Shown: positions 1 through 44,900, numbered from the stretch's first letter. The stretch: 64,000 nucleotides of DNA from Actinostola sp. cb2023 (GCA_033675265.1 JAUJYZ010000074.1:248001-312000), one strand, 5' to 3'. The notes: a model not told the origin generated them from the sequence alone. Program-made: numbers and translations.

Positions 1-760
1 ACTATCAGCACCATCATCATCATCATCCGAGATCATCATTATCAGCACCATCATCATCATCCGAGATCAGCACTATCAGCACCATCATCATCCGAGATCA
101 TCACTATCAGCACCATCATCATCATCATCCGAGATCATCACTATCAGCACCATCATCATCATCCGAGATCATCACTATCAGCACCATCATCATCATCCGA
201 GATCATCACTATCAGCACCATCATCATCATCCGAAATCATCATCATCATCCGAAATCATCATCATCATCCGAGATCATCACTATCAGCACCATCATCATC
301 ATCCGAGATATCACTATCAGCACTATCATCATCATCATCTGAGATCATCACTATCAGCACCATCATCATCATCCGAGATCATCATCATCGTCATCCGAGA
401 CCATCAATATCAGCACCATCATCATCATCCAAGATCATCACTATCAGCACCATCATCATCATCCGAGACCATCATTATCAGCACCATCATCATCATCCGA
501 GATCATCACTATCAGCACCATCATCATCATCCGAGATCATCATCATCGTCATCCGAGACCATCAATATCAGCACCATCATCATCATCCAAGATCATCACT
601 ACCAGCACCATCATCATCATCCGAGACCATCACTATCAGCACCATCATCATCATCCGATATCATCATCATCATGATCCTCATCATCCGAGATCATCATCA
701 TCATCCGAGATCATCATCATCATGATCTTCATCATCCGAGATCATCATCATTATCATCAC
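1..760. repeat. ATC-rich minisatellite (about 34-bp unit)
   Basis: The unit is CCGAGATCATCACTATCAGC followed by ACC and a run of ATC triplets. Units differ mainly in the number of ATC triplets and by single substitutions, and some are cut down to just ATC runs with CCGA. The array begins outside the window. It lies 3' of the last visible IFT122 exon, so it is probably intronic in that gene. No coding potential. Confidence 0.95.
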
Positions 761-963
761 CCTCAGTTGCATACTTACTTCATTATCATGGAATGGTTTT
801 GATCGTATGGTTATACTACCGATATCAATGGACTCTTGGAATCGAGGTGGGATCTTAAGTGCCTACAATTTAACCAACACACATCAGCTTTAGGTCAAAA
901 TAAATCTTACAGAAAATATAAGATATATAATAGAAAGACCCATCGTATCGTTGCTGTTTTTAC

Positions 964-23487
<22,524 letters not shown>

Positions 23488-23800
23488 AATTATTTTTCTG
23501 GATCAAAATTCAACACGAAAACAAAACTTTGCAAAGCCTCTTGGGAAGGAAGAATGTCCGAATAGCATTGTGGGTAAATGTTATTTTCCCGCGCGGAATT
23601 TCTTGGTTCCGTCTTTTTTTACAAACTGAAACTTTTTGATGTCGCGATCGAGAGTAATCAAGTTAATTGATTGATTGATTGATTGAAATTCAATTTCTAT
23701 CTTAATCACTATATAATTGAAAAATGAAATTGAAAAATTACCCGCCTAGCTAAGAGCGCTCTTTTGAGAGAAAACTATAATTCAACTGTCCTGCAGTGTC
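23488..23800 (-). promoter_or_regulatory. Presumed IFT122 5' flank
   Basis: Sequence just upstream of the IFT122 start codon. I saw no TATA box and could not pick out a convincing X-box (RFX site) by eye. Assigned by position only. Confidence 0.35.
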
Positions 23801-23878
23801 GCTAGCAGTTTTCGGAGAAATTCATTTTGTCTACACATCAATATTTGATGCTCAACGAAAAATCAGTGCTTATTGACC

Positions 23879-23879
<1 letters not shown>

Positions 23880-23953
<74 letters not shown>

Positions 23954-23977
23954 CATTTGTTTTGAGGAATAAAGTTA

Positions 23978-24027
<50 letters not shown>

Positions 24028-24043
24028 GTTATTATTATTATTA
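23880..24043. repeat. ATT trinucleotide arrays
   Basis: Two ATT tracts separated by about 30 bp (CATTTGTTTTGAGGAATAAA). Leu, Ile or Asn homopolymer ORFs result. Confidence 0.95.
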
Positions 24044-24692
24044 TACCATTGGAAATCGTTAAATATTTCAAGTGTACTGAAGTTTTCTCAAAATAAATCG
24101 AAAACGAGCACGGTGACCCCCATTTTTTATTCAGTAACTTTCATCACACTATAGTTCTCTAGTATATAGCAAAGTATTAAAAAAAGTTAGGATTTCAAAC
24201 ATAAAAAAAATTGAATAAAAGCATAACGGAGTATCGATTTTTAGACCCTCTCGGTGCTTCGAATATCTGTGTTTTTTGTTCTATTTTTCGACAACTATGC
24301 AAAATTCGAGCATTTTCTTACTATCAGACGGTAGGCTAGAGATACAAAAGCAATAGCAAACACTTTATAGTTCATTATTAATAGTTTGTCTTTTAAGTTG
24401 TGGAAAATTATTTACCCGATCCCGATGTCACGCGAGACTCGACTGAAAGACCTAAAATACCATAAATTCAAAGCAGTGTAGCGCAAAAATAAGCACGGTG
24501 ACCCCCTCTTTTTATTGCATTTTTTGAAACTCCATACCGTAATGTATCACCATGCCAAGTTATAGAAAATTCTATAGGATTTGCTTCTTTTTCAAGGGAA
24601 TCACCTTAAATAAATGTCAATAATATAAATCCTTGTTCTGCATATACCGTACTAACTGTTCAATGGACGTCGTAAAATTCGTTTGTAATAAA

Positions 24693-24925
24693 CTTGGACT
24701 AACTTTTGTCTGTAGTTGTTTTTGATATTTTGTAGATCTTTTCTAGCTGGTTTTTAGCCGTTTTAAGGGTTTCAGCTGTTTTCGATTTTTCTCCCCACCA
24801 GTAATAAGAGAGAGAAAAATCGTAATAAGAGGGAGAAAAATCGAAAACACTTAAAACGGCTAAAAATCAGCTATAGAAAGGATCTACATAATATCAAAAA
24901 CAACTACAAACAAAGGTTAGACAAG
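24693..24925. mobile_element. Foldback element, about 95-bp arms
   Basis: Left GACTAACTTTTGTCTGTAGT and right ACTACAAACAAAGGTTAG are inverse copies through GTTTTTGATATT and GCCGTTTTAAG. The centre holds AATAAGAGRGAGAAAAATCG in duplicate. It lies between IFT122 and the exon 1-3 copy. Confidence 0.85.
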
Positions 24926-25131
24926 ACAATTGCTTGGGCTGCCTGTGAATAATAAGCTAACTAAAGAATGGAACGAAACATAAAAAGGATGCGATAAACT
25001 GTCCGGCGCTTACAATTTCGTGTCTTATGGCGAACCCCGGGGAACGGAAATGGACTTCCATGCTAGGGTGATAGTTGTATATACAACGCAGTATATTAGA
25101 TAGTCTCAGTATGGTCTACTATATATTTTAC

Positions 25132-25911
25132 CAGTGGATTCGTAGGACAAGCAGTAGACGGTATTACGGTGACCCTTAAGCATGTCCTCAATCTCACCAT
25201 CTATTGTATTATAAACCTAGGCAACAACACAAAAAAAAAACACTCTTATAAAGTGGTTATAGATTCGAGATGTTGATAAGACACTCTCATGTATTTATCA
25301 TAACGGCCAGATGCCAGTCACCGTTTTCTCGAAATAAACACTCGGGAAATTCCATTTTTCGTTCCTACTTTTCTTCCTTTCATTCCATTTTGTTTTTCCC
25401 TTCTGTGTGTTTTAATGGCACCACTTTTGACGACATTAATTGTATCATGTTATGTATACATCAGTACAAACCATCAGAAGTCATACACATCTGCAGGCAA
25501 TTTTCAAATTAAATTGGTAAATAAATAAATCAACAATAGACAATGCATGTCAATCGGTAATTCTCTCAAAGTCGAACGCTCGTCGCATATATAAACACTA
25601 TATATATATATACCCCAACAAAAACAAAAATAACACACGGCACAGCTAGTTCCTCGAATTGTTTTATCAGCTATAATACACACCAAAACAACATTCCCCG
25701 CAGCTGCGATCAGTCGAGTTCCATCGGGACTAAAGGCTAAATCATAGATACTGAAATAAAGCAAAATTATGATTAACCTCATGCCTATAAAAATAATTGT
25801 AATTTCAACTGATTCAGTAATAACGCATCATGTTGATACTAACCATTGAGGTTGTTTTTGTCTGTCTTCCAAGCGATCGTACCATATTTTGTTCACTTTT
25901 GCCAGTGCCAT
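25132..25911 (-). CDS. Diverged second copy of IFT122 exons 1-3 (partial gene or alternative 5' exons)
   Basis: Three exons with GT/AG borders: 25911-25844 (ATG, opens MALAKVNKIWYDRL), 25750-25684 (IYDLAFSPDGTRLIAAAG) and 25216-25132 (MLKGHRNTVYCLSYESTG). Exons 2 and 3 are 67 and 85 bp, exactly the lengths and phases of IFT122 exons 23352-23286 and 23200-23116, and about 33 of 51 residues match. Exon 1 ends CAATG before its donor, as IFT122 exon 1 does, but its protein sequence is unrelated. I see no fourth exon before IFT122 starts at 23487. The third exon ends in the phase needed to splice into IFT122 exon 22452-22374. So it is either a truncated tandem duplicate or an alternative first-exon set. 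The open frames and conserved WD40 residues argue against long decay. Not previously named as far as I know. Confidence 0.75.
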
Positions 25912-26159
25912 CGCTCGAGAATAGGCATCAAATCGACAAAAATTGTATCGGCACAAACAAGAGAGTTTTCTACGCTGTTTAACGTCACCGATCGACGGGA
26001 TGATGATTATATATTACCCGCACTGTCTTAGTTCAGTATCTTGAATATGGAAATACTAGTAATTCACTTGGCTCATGACATATGGTATCGCTTTACCCGT
26101 TTTCAGTTCAAATATTTGGAATATCTGTACCGCGAGAGAATGGGGAGAAGTCTCCCTAT

Positions 26160-26420
26160 TCTATTCATTCATTCATTCGTTCGTTTCATTCATTCATTCA
26201 TTCGTTCGTTTCATTCATTCATTCATTCGTTTATATTCGTTCGTTCGTTCGTCCTGTCATTCATTCATTCATTCATTCATTTAGTCCTTTCAGCCATCCA
26301 TTATTCATATTCATTCATTGATCAATCCATTCATTTATTTATTTAGTTATTCATTAATTCATTAATTCATTAATTCATTAATTAATTCATTTAGTTCTTT
26401 CATCCATCCATTCATATTCA
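26160..26420. repeat. Irregular ATTC/TTCG repeat
   Basis: ATTC and GTTC tetranucleotides interspersed with TCATTTATTTATT and TTAATTCA blocks. Part of it is an imperfect direct repeat (CATCCATT…TTGATCAATCCATTCATT at 26293 and 26402). Confidence 0.85.
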
Positions 26421-26604
26421 ATCATTGATCAATCCATTCATTTATTTGGAGGTTTCTTGGTGTTGCAGAACACCAGATGACGTTAGACAATGAACACAAA
26501 GAACGAGAAGAATGAACTTGAACCAAAACAATACCCTGCATACAAAGAAACCTAACCAAGAATACAATGCAGACTGTAGCACCAAGAAACACCCATTTAT
26601 TTGG

Positions 26605-26731
26605 TTAGTTATTCATTCATTCATTCATTCATTCATTCATTCATTCATTCATTCATTCATTCATTCATTCATTCATTCATTCATTCATTCATTCATTCAT
26701 TCATTCATTCATTCATTCATTCATTCATTCG
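26605..26731. repeat. (ATTC)n microsatellite
   Basis: An uninterrupted ATTC tract of about 30 units. Confidence 0.97.
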
Positions 26732-26739
26732 TGCATGCA

Positions 26740-27733
26740 TCCAATAAATAAGAACTCTATCTGTTACACTGTGAACCAACCCGATTCATAGTCAGGTTAT
26801 TTGATAACCGTTATTTGATTAACGATTGAGAAAATGGTTGGCATTTTGGTAAATAAAAATGGCAGCTCCAGGCCACCAATCATTACTCCTTCCCATTTTT
26901 AATTTGCCATTTATATTTACCTTTGCTCTTACGTGATGTAATCATGATGATTGGCTCTTAAACAATGGAAACTGTTTCTATAAATAGCTTCAGTGATCTG
27001 TGAGCAGATGCCGGGCCCTCCATTACTATACCACTATAAACGACCACTATACTTATTTATTTAGTCATTCGAGTATGATAAGAAACACCTGACTGTGAAA
27101 AAACATCTTCACAAAAAAATGAATGGAAATGGAAAATTTTATATTATATCTGGAAAAAGCTTGAATGAGCAATCCATAAAAATATCAATACTATATTTCT
27201 GAAAGAGTCAAAATCCATCCATCTCAAAAAAAGATAACAACATTATACTGAGTTTTATTTCTGTTCTTCCATGCAAACGATACCTTTTTATTTACATACT
27301 TTTTCAAAGCGAAACACATCCCCTCTAATCCACTCTTTCTATCACTTAGACCCAAACCATTCATTTCCGATATTGCAGCCTTTGTTTGTTAAATTGCGTG
27401 ATTCTTGAAACTACAAAAGGTTCTAAATGCTTTTAGCGTGTAATGACATACAACGTGAAAATCGCTAATTAGTTGCGTGCTGTGATTGGCTGATCTCGTG
27501 CTTGAATCATGTCAAATACTCTCGGGTGTTGGATATCAGTTTCATCAAGTCGATTGAACTGAAGCAATATTTGAATATTACCTTGAATATAATGCATCGA
27601 CTGTGCATTAAAAGCTATTAAGGCTTGTCTTATACAGGACATCTGAACTTGGTGGTAATAATTGACTTTTAGGATCATTTTGTGGTCCTAAACTTGGTCT
27701 GTAGCGTGCTAGAGTAATCAAACATCGATCGTC
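26740..27733. other. Intergenic stretch, divergent from the exon 1-3 copy
   Basis: No repeat of note and no convincing exon. It lies upstream of the start codon at 27734 and probably holds that gene's promoter. Confidence 0.4.
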
Positions 27734-37388
<9,655 letters not shown>

Positions 37389-37551
37389 CAATTAAAGCTA
37401 CGCGATTTGAGAAAAGCCTGTTTTGAGAGTTACCGCTGGCCAGCAACGAAGTTACCATGTCAAAAGTTTAATTCATCGACAATGTTAGCGTAGTTGTATT
37501 TCAGATAGAACTTTGCATGCATTCGATCTTTCTTTCTCTTTTTTTCGGTCA

Positions 37552-38079
37552 GGTCTTCGTGTAGCTGCACAAAAGTCCTGGCTATTGTTCTTTTTACAAT
37601 AACTTACAAATTTCTCGCGCGCCGATTGGTTAATTTTCATCATCAATAAGAGGACAGACAGATAAAAACAAAATGGCGCGTACAAAGCTGAAGATCGATG
37701 GAGAAAAATTTCATCAATGGACGATTTTCCTTCGTTCCAAGTTAAATTTCTTGAGGAAATTTCAGATGAAAAACTATGCTTGTCACTGGAGGAAGTTGAG
37801 TCCGAACAGAAAGTAAATGATAGCGTTCGCTTTGCGACACTAAATGACTACGAACTGCACGAAATAGTCAAGAAATTCGTAAGATCGAGAAATACAAGAT
37901 GGTGTGTAAACATGTTTGAATAATTTTTGTTATTCCTCGTGGATCCACACTACTTTGACAATGTTATGACGAAATTTATCGTCAATAAGAGGACAGACGC
38001 ATAAAAAAGTGATGTCAATTTGTTAAATTGTCGTTCTAAGTACAATAGCCAGGACAATTTGTGCAGCTACATGAAGACC
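37552..38079 (+). mobile_element. DNA element copy 2 with terminal inverted repeats and a small ORF
   Basis: The ends are inverted repeats of about 40 bp: GGTCTTCGTGTAGCTGCAC at the left, GTGCAGCTACATGAAGACC at the right. The interior encodes (37717-37923, plus) a 68-residue peptide with LNDYELHEIVKKFV and SRNTRWCVNMFE. That resembles the N-terminal stretch of Crypton-derived (DUF3504/ZMYM/QRICH1-type) proteins, which I recall having 'NTK…F..W' there. It lacks a recombinase domain. No clear target duplication. Confidence 0.7.
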
Positions 38080-38530
38080 AGTTGCCCTTTTTTCTTCTTA
38101 TTTGAATCAATTCACTGAACTGACTATGATTTTTTTCGTTACAAAATATTATTAATTTAACTTGATATGAATTGTAAAATACTCCATCAAAGAACATATC
38201 AATATATCAGATTTGACAAGGCTTTATTAGATCGCGTAGCCATATAGCGAGACAGATAACATTTGTACATAAAATAACTGAATATTTTTATCCAAAATTA
38301 TAAAAAATAATTTTAATAAAGGTTATTAAAATAACCTTTAATAATTTTCATATTCATTGTAAAATATTCCTTCGAACATTAACATTCCTGACATGAATAG
38401 GCTTTAGCAGGTCGCGTAGCGAGAATATTTGTAAATAAAATAAGATAAAATATCATGATTCTTATTACCATTAAAGACAATTTCCAGTCTTTGCAGAGAA
38501 GAAATGTACTTCAATTCTAGTTGCAACACA

Positions 38531-38635
38531 TGCTCGAGAATCCAGCGGTGCTCTTCGGCGCGGGCTCGGATGGAACGTGGCGTGGCGATGTTTCATCCGA
38601 GCCCGCGCCGAAGAGCACCGCTGGACTCTCGAGCA
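38531..38635. mobile_element. Near-perfect palindrome, 42-bp arms
   Basis: TGCTCGAGAATCCAGCGGTG mirrors ACCGCTGGACTCTCGAGCA, and GAAGAGCACC / GGTGCTCTTC and CGGGCTCGGATG / CATCCGAGCCCG are inverse. The spacer is about 20 bp. The arms are GC-rich against AT-rich surroundings. Confidence 0.9.
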
Positions 38636-38966
38636 CTCGCCTGTAACTTTTCAAAATAAGAAAATAATTAAAATATAAAAAAAATGAAAGAGAAAACAAT
38701 TCTCGATGTTCGCGAGGCTCGAGGCTATGCCCACTGAATCACTTCTAACTCGGCACCCCCCGGACACTAAAAAAGAAAAAATGAAATTATAAAATAAAAA
38801 AAAATGGGACGATTATCCCGAGACATTCTGTGAAGCTGAGACATCGACTTCGTAAAGGGTGAAGATTTCGGCCCCGCCCGCGCTATCCCGGTACTGCATA
38901 AAACTAGGTCATAACCAAAAGGCCAGGGAGCTACCTCCTTAGACCATTGCTCCATGAGTACACTTA

Positions 38967-39710
38967 CAGGGGCGTAGCGTGCTTTTTTTCCAATGTACGC
39001 ACATAGCAACGAGCGCCGAAGGCGTGAGCTTCTAGAGGGGTGAGGGGGCATGCCCCCCCTGAAAACTTAGAAATCTAGAGCCTCGGAAATACCATTTTCT
39101 TCGTTTTCCAGCGAACTTTCTCGCTACATAAATACATAGTAATAAAATGCATTTATCACTCAGTTTTATGGGGGGACTTATGTAAAGGTTATACAAAGGA
39201 TTTATGTATAGGTTGTGTAAAGGATTTATGTAACGGTTGTGTATAGGATTTATGTAAAGGTTGTGTAAAGGATTTATGTATAGGTTATGTAAAGGATTTA
39301 TGTAAACGGTTTATATACTGCTACCGTTATATATAGCGATATAATAACCCGAGGCGAAGCCAGTTTTTTGCATGGTATTTATTTTGTTTGATACTGTACT
39401 AACTACAATCATCATTATACATGCCTACAATGACTAACTGAAAGGGGACATTTATTGGGGACACAATCTGACGAGCGGCGAAGGTGCGAGCTCATGGGCC
39501 CCGAAAAATTTTGAGGTATAGGGTCTCCAAAATAGCATTTTCCTGCCTTCTGTGAGTAGTTTCCAGCAAGTAATCTGCCGTCAGCTGTTAATATTTTGTC
39601 TTAGATTTCATTTTATTTTAAATATTTTTATGTTTTTTATAATATATATATTTTAAGGATTTTAAATTGTACGCACGTACGCACGTGCGTATATGCACGC
39701 TACGCCCCTG
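38967..39710. mobile_element. CAGGGGCGTAGC-ended element (hAT-like), non-autonomous
   Basis: CAGGGGCGTAGCGTGC at the left, GCACGCTACGCCCCTG at the right, and the pentamer ACTTA on both sides. CAGGGGCGTAGC is a terminus I know from hAT elements, though those make 8-bp duplications. Inside is a tandem array of about 22 bp (GGATTTATGTAAAGGTTGTG, 39170-39315). No transposase. Confidence 0.75.
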
Positions 39711-39949
39711 ACTTATAGATATATAAAGTCTAACTAGTTGTGTGGCCACTCCGCTGGGAATAGCTGAAACAGAGCCGCGTTAATGAACCATTGAAATCTC
39801 TCTTGTTATTCTTATTTTCAATTCTTTCTATAGCTAAATGAACTCAAAACTGAATGAACTGAAAAGAAGAGTTGATCATCACGTGATACCCACGTGGTGA
39901 AACCTACGTGCATTGGTGACCGGCTCGCTGATCAATCTTCGTTGCTTCT

Positions 39950-40066
39950 TGCCCGGCTTCTTGTCAGCTTCTTGAAGTTCTGTAATCATATTACATTTCT
40001 TCATTAGTTTTACCTCAACTGATCAAGAAAGACTTATCTGTTACAAAATATCGTCTCTTCACAAAG
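39950..40066 (+). other. Possible untranslated leader exon of brambleberry
   Basis: ATG-poor sequence ending in CACAAAG before GTATGG, a plausible donor. The first coding exon of brambleberry starts right after TTTTTCAG at 41937, which implies an upstream leader exon. The pairing is inferred from position only. Confidence 0.25.
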
Positions 40067-40717
40067 GTATGGATATTAATGGAGATATATTTATTTGTGC
40101 TGTAAATTATTGTCAGTTTCTTTGGTTTGTCGAATCACGAGTGATGTCTGCCGACGCGGGAAGTTTGAATCTCTGTTGTGAACGTTTTCACCGAATGCAG
40201 CCAAATTACTCCTGAAGTTGCTCCTGATTATGAAAGGTGTTTGAATGATTTTATCTTCGTTCATATTTCAGTCGAATTGCGAATAATTCGACCATAAATA
40301 AAGAAAAGCCAAAAAATCAAATCAATCAAATCAAGCCACTGATTTCAGTTTCAGTTAAACGGTCTCTCTGGTCTTAGTTGTCTTAGTTCGTATCATATCC
40401 CATGTCTAATCTAATATATTGATGATGATAATTATGCTGGAAATGATACTGAATACTGATAACAATTGTTAAAATTATTACAACATTTGCACTGAAACCG
40501 TCAAAAATTCGGCGTTGGATTCAAAACTAATACATTACTAGTATAGTCGAGTGGTCAGTTCACTCGATGAAGGTCAAGTACTTCTGCACGGGGTAGTAGA
40601 CGGTTACAAAAGGTTAGGATTACAATTATTCACGTGTCATGAGCAAAAATATATTATTTGCAGTCGAATGCCGACACAACCCTAACACACATACTCATCC
40701 CAGAAAATATCAATTTA

Positions 40718-41300
40718 TACACCGATTCCAAACATGGTGACCAATTTGAATAACCATTGTTCTTTGACTGACTAGCCTCGTGTTCATGATATGTGGAAAC
40801 ACAAAAGCGTTCTCACCTGTATGAGAGGCTAGTCAGTCCACAGGTAGCCCAAGCTCTACTCATGGCAGCTTTGCCAATCAGTTTTATTGAAAAACCTAAA
40901 AACACAATTTCTCTGAAAATTCTTAATAAAGTTCACTAAAACAAACACATTGTGTTTTACTATATATTCTTCACATCTGGAGTGAATTTCAGCTCATTTT
41001 AATCATTCTGGGTATTTGTTTTCCCCTCATATGTATACTGTCACAGTATCAGATATGAGGGGAAAACAAATACCCAGAATGATTAAAATGAGCTGAAATT
41101 CACTCCAGATGTGAAGAATATATAGTAAAACACACTGTGTTTGTTTTGGTAAACTTTATTCAGAATTTTCAGAGAAATTGTGTTTTTAGGTTTTTCAATA
41201 AAACTGATTGGCAAAGCTGCCATGAGTAGAGCTTGGGCTACCTGTGGTCAGTCAAGAACAATGGTTATTCAAATTGATCGCCATGTTCGGAATCGGTGTA
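40718..41300. mobile_element. Large foldback element, about 240-bp arms
   Basis: ACACCGATTCCAAACATGG and CCATGTTCGGAATCGGTGT are the outer ends. The arms then match almost perfectly, e.g. TCATGGCAGCTTTGCCAATC / GATTGGCAAAGCTGCCATGA, up to a spacer of about 20 bp at 41036. The left arm alone is interrupted at 40767-40839 by another element. Confidence 0.92.
40767..40839. mobile_element. GACTGACTAGCCTC element nested in the left arm
   Basis: GACTGACTAGCCTCGTGTTC to GAGAGGCTAGTCAGTC, 73 bp, inverted ends. The right arm of the host palindrome lacks it and reads GTCAGTCAAGAAC straight through. Another copy, opposite orientation, is at 52799-52869. Confidence 0.9.
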
Positions 41301-41939
41301 TTCATAGATAAATTTCAGAGAAACTCATAATAATAAATATCACATTTGTAAATCCACGATTACAGAATTACTTGAAATTCCACTTAGCCTCGCATTCAGG
41401 AGTAGCTTGTTTTGTTATTATAATTTATCCTTTTGTTTTATATCTTGGAAGTGAGGCTAACCTGAATTTAAAGTAATTTGAAGATGGGTCAATTGCACGA
41501 CAATACTGATTCCTTCAAAACTATATAAATCTTTGATCCTTCTGGTCTCGCCACAGGCAGCCCAACCATTTCTTCTGAGGCTAGTTATAATAAATAAAAT
41601 TATATTTGTACGCGCGCGTCTTTTGATGGGTTTCCTGTGGTAGAGCGAGCGCAATACATATATGTTGGGCTCCCTGTGTGTAGAACGTATCCTGTGGTCT
41701 CGCGCGTCGGTGAGCACGATGTGCGCGAGCTAACGCCAAAGGAGCGCGCAATCACGCACGAAATCTAATTAGACTAATTAGCTTTTTAATTTAAAAACCT
41801 TTGTTTTTGCTGATAATTGGTTAATTTGCTTGAAGATTTCGTTATGAAATCGTGTATACAGAAGTACCAAGGACCGTTGCCAAGGTAGCAGCAAAACACA
41901 ACCTAAATATGAATCGTATTGAATAATCTTTTTCAGACT

Positions 41940-44900
41940 ATGAATCGTTTGAATCTCTTGTTGTTGTTGGCTCTCGTCGTTCAACGAGCCAACGGTTGGT
42001 CATTCTGGCCGTTTTCTAGCGAGAGTAAAGCTTCAAGTGATGCTGAGAATGGAGCTCACTTGGTCAAGAGTCCTGTACCATTCGAAATGACAGACGCAGA
42101 GGAGACATTCCTGGCCGAAGCGAAAAAATACATGGGCAATATGAAACCACTTGATTCTTGTCACCAGATTGTAAGTACGCCATCTCCATTGATCTGTATA
42201 GGCCCAGACACCCGATATATATAATATAATAACAACTTTATTTAGTGTCAAGTCTTCTAGCAGAGCACAAGTGCTCCACTAATCGGGGACACGATGCAAC
42301 TTTTCTTGCAACGTTGCGCGCAACAAGAGCTTTTTTTTTGGGTGTCACACCGATGCAACGTTGCGCGCAACAGAAGTAGAACTCGATCCTACTTCTGCAA
42401 CTGTTGCGCGCAACGTTGCAAGAAAAGTTGCATCGTGTGTCCGTGCCTTAAGTCCTAGACTAGGTTATATTTAGTAACATAATTGGCGCGAAAAGGTTTC
42501 CAATGAGCTTGACACCGCACCAAAAGACCGTCAGTTCTCTTGTCACAAATCTTAGCCAGGGATATAGAACCGTAATGTGATACACATCCCTCTATCTTGC
42601 TCGTGATGTACTCTTGTTGTCTTCTCAGGTTTTAAACAGAATCAAAAAGTCTTGCAGTGATATCAATGAAGAAGAGTTGGCTAAACTTGGCGTGCAGTTA
42701 CTCAATTGTCAGTCGTTAGCTGAGAATCGTAAGACTTTCGAATGTACAGACGAAATGGTAAGGATTTAGACTGCTTAAAGCAAACCAAGGATTGGTGAAT
42801 TTAGGTATCGGGTGGGGTACGGAATGGGGAAGAAACAGAGGATACCCAGCCAATGTTAGCCAAACACGTTGCTGCAAATCCGACTAAAGTCCTAGTGAAG
42901 GCGAGGTTAAGCAATGCCATAAGAGGGCGTCTAAGCGTTAAAGTGCTACTATGATGAAATTTTGCGAAGTGGATGTTTTTGCATTTTTAGTATCCTGGTA
43001 GTATGTTTATTAACATTATCCAAACCGTTTTTCGTTACGTTAAAAATAACTCCCACAAAATGTACAAATTTTGTACAAATTTCAAGCCCGCCATTATTCA
43101 AACTGGTTCCTGGCCGATGACTAATTGTACAATAGAAGTGACGTCAGTTTCTCAACATCGTTCTTGCAAATTCGTCGTATTGCTGATTTACACGCATCAA
43201 CACTGCGATTTTTTGGCGATTCAAGACACTGATTCTTGTTCAAATGTTTTAATCATAATTAAACTAAAAATACAGTGCAGCAAGCCGTGAAGCGACGCGT
43301 TCACATTGAGAAACTGACGTCACAGTCTATTGTTCGTAGGAACACGACTTTGTAATGGCGGATGTATTTTTGCCTGTTTTGAGAGTCTAATATTTCACTC
43401 CTTTATTCTTATTTCGACATAAAAACAACTAAAACTGCTTTCTTGGAGCTAAAATGACTATTTTACGAATAAATAATTTATTTAGCAATGGTACGAATTT
43501 CATCATAGTAGCACTTTAAGCTTGCGTCGTCCAATTGAGACAAAGTTCTGTCTTACATAAAGAGACACAGTGCAGCATTTCGAGCAATACGGCCAGCAAT
43601 GACACGTGTTGGCATGTGTCGCCTCAGCAATTTGTTGCGCGAAATTTTGCAGCAGTAGGATCACACTCAGTACATATCAATAAGTTTGGTCACAACAATT
43701 GCAGAGCTGGAGCACACGCTGTAATCATGCATTTCACCAGTAATATTACAGAAGTAGGATCACATTGTACTTCAATAATAGTTGGCCACAACAATTGCAG
43801 AGCTGGACACACACTGTAATCATGTTGCCAGCAATATTGCATGCAATGATACAATGTGTGTCTGTGCTTTCAGTAAACCATGTTTAGCAAATCAGGAATC
43901 GGGGGAGGGTGGAACATGGAAAAGGGAAGAGGAGAGCACTGTAACGTGGCCTGCACTAAGTCGCAGGTCACTGGTTAGGCGTTCCCTACTGCATACAAAT
44001 CTGGTCACAATCCAGATGGGAATTGCGACTCGTTTTATGTAAAGATGAATAAGAAGTGTTAATACATAAGAGTGTTTTATACTGACAGAGCATTGCTCAG
44101 TGTACCTCCAACATGGACTCTGAAACATGGAATAGTTACCACATAATAAGCAACAGGGCGAGGTCGGTGTGTTACGCAACAAGACAACAACAGTTTCGTC
44201 TCAAGACTGAGTATGCTGTCAATCAGTTGGGTAAACAAGCAGGTGAGCAACTACAGCTCATGGATACCTTGAAGGTAAGCACAACGAAATGCGCCTGTAT
44301 GAGACGTTCTCTCTCTCTCTCTCTCGCTATTTTATATCTCATGCAAATAGACATAATCATTGAATGTGTGGCATCAGGGTCGGATCCAGAGATTTTGCAA
44401 GGGGGGAGGGACGTTCAGGTTGGACATTGGTTTCAGCCAAATTTTATGTAAATAATTTTTTTGGCAAAAAAGATATTCGAATTGCCAAAAGGGGGACGTG
44501 CGCCTAATTCGACCCACCCTAATTTCGTCCCTGGACATGGATTATAGGTCCTGACCTCAAGTCATTCTAATTTTTCTATCAAAATGTTTGCTCAGGGGCG
44601 CCCCTTCCTCCCAAACTTTTTTTTCACATACATCTTCTTTAAAGTGCACCTAACCCCTGTGAGATTGTTTAAAAAATCTATTCAATAGAAGCTGAATAGT
44701 TGTTGGGTTCAGTATTTTGTGATTTGAACCTTGCGTTTATGAGTTATAGAGGTTTGAAATCTCAATATGCAAATTTGATGACGTCTACCCAGGAATTTGC
44801 CATAACTTATTTAGACTTTTTCAAGAAGAACTTATTTTTTGAAATGGGCAAAAAAGTTATAAAATCATTTATAAAGACTGTGAAAATATTCTGTAAGTTT

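Noticed and set aside
38880..38960. snRNA-like segment (GGCCTTTTGGTTATGACC, minus strand) resembling the 5' part of U2
   Set aside because: Only about ten bases match; the following U2 branch-site and Sm-site sequence is absent.
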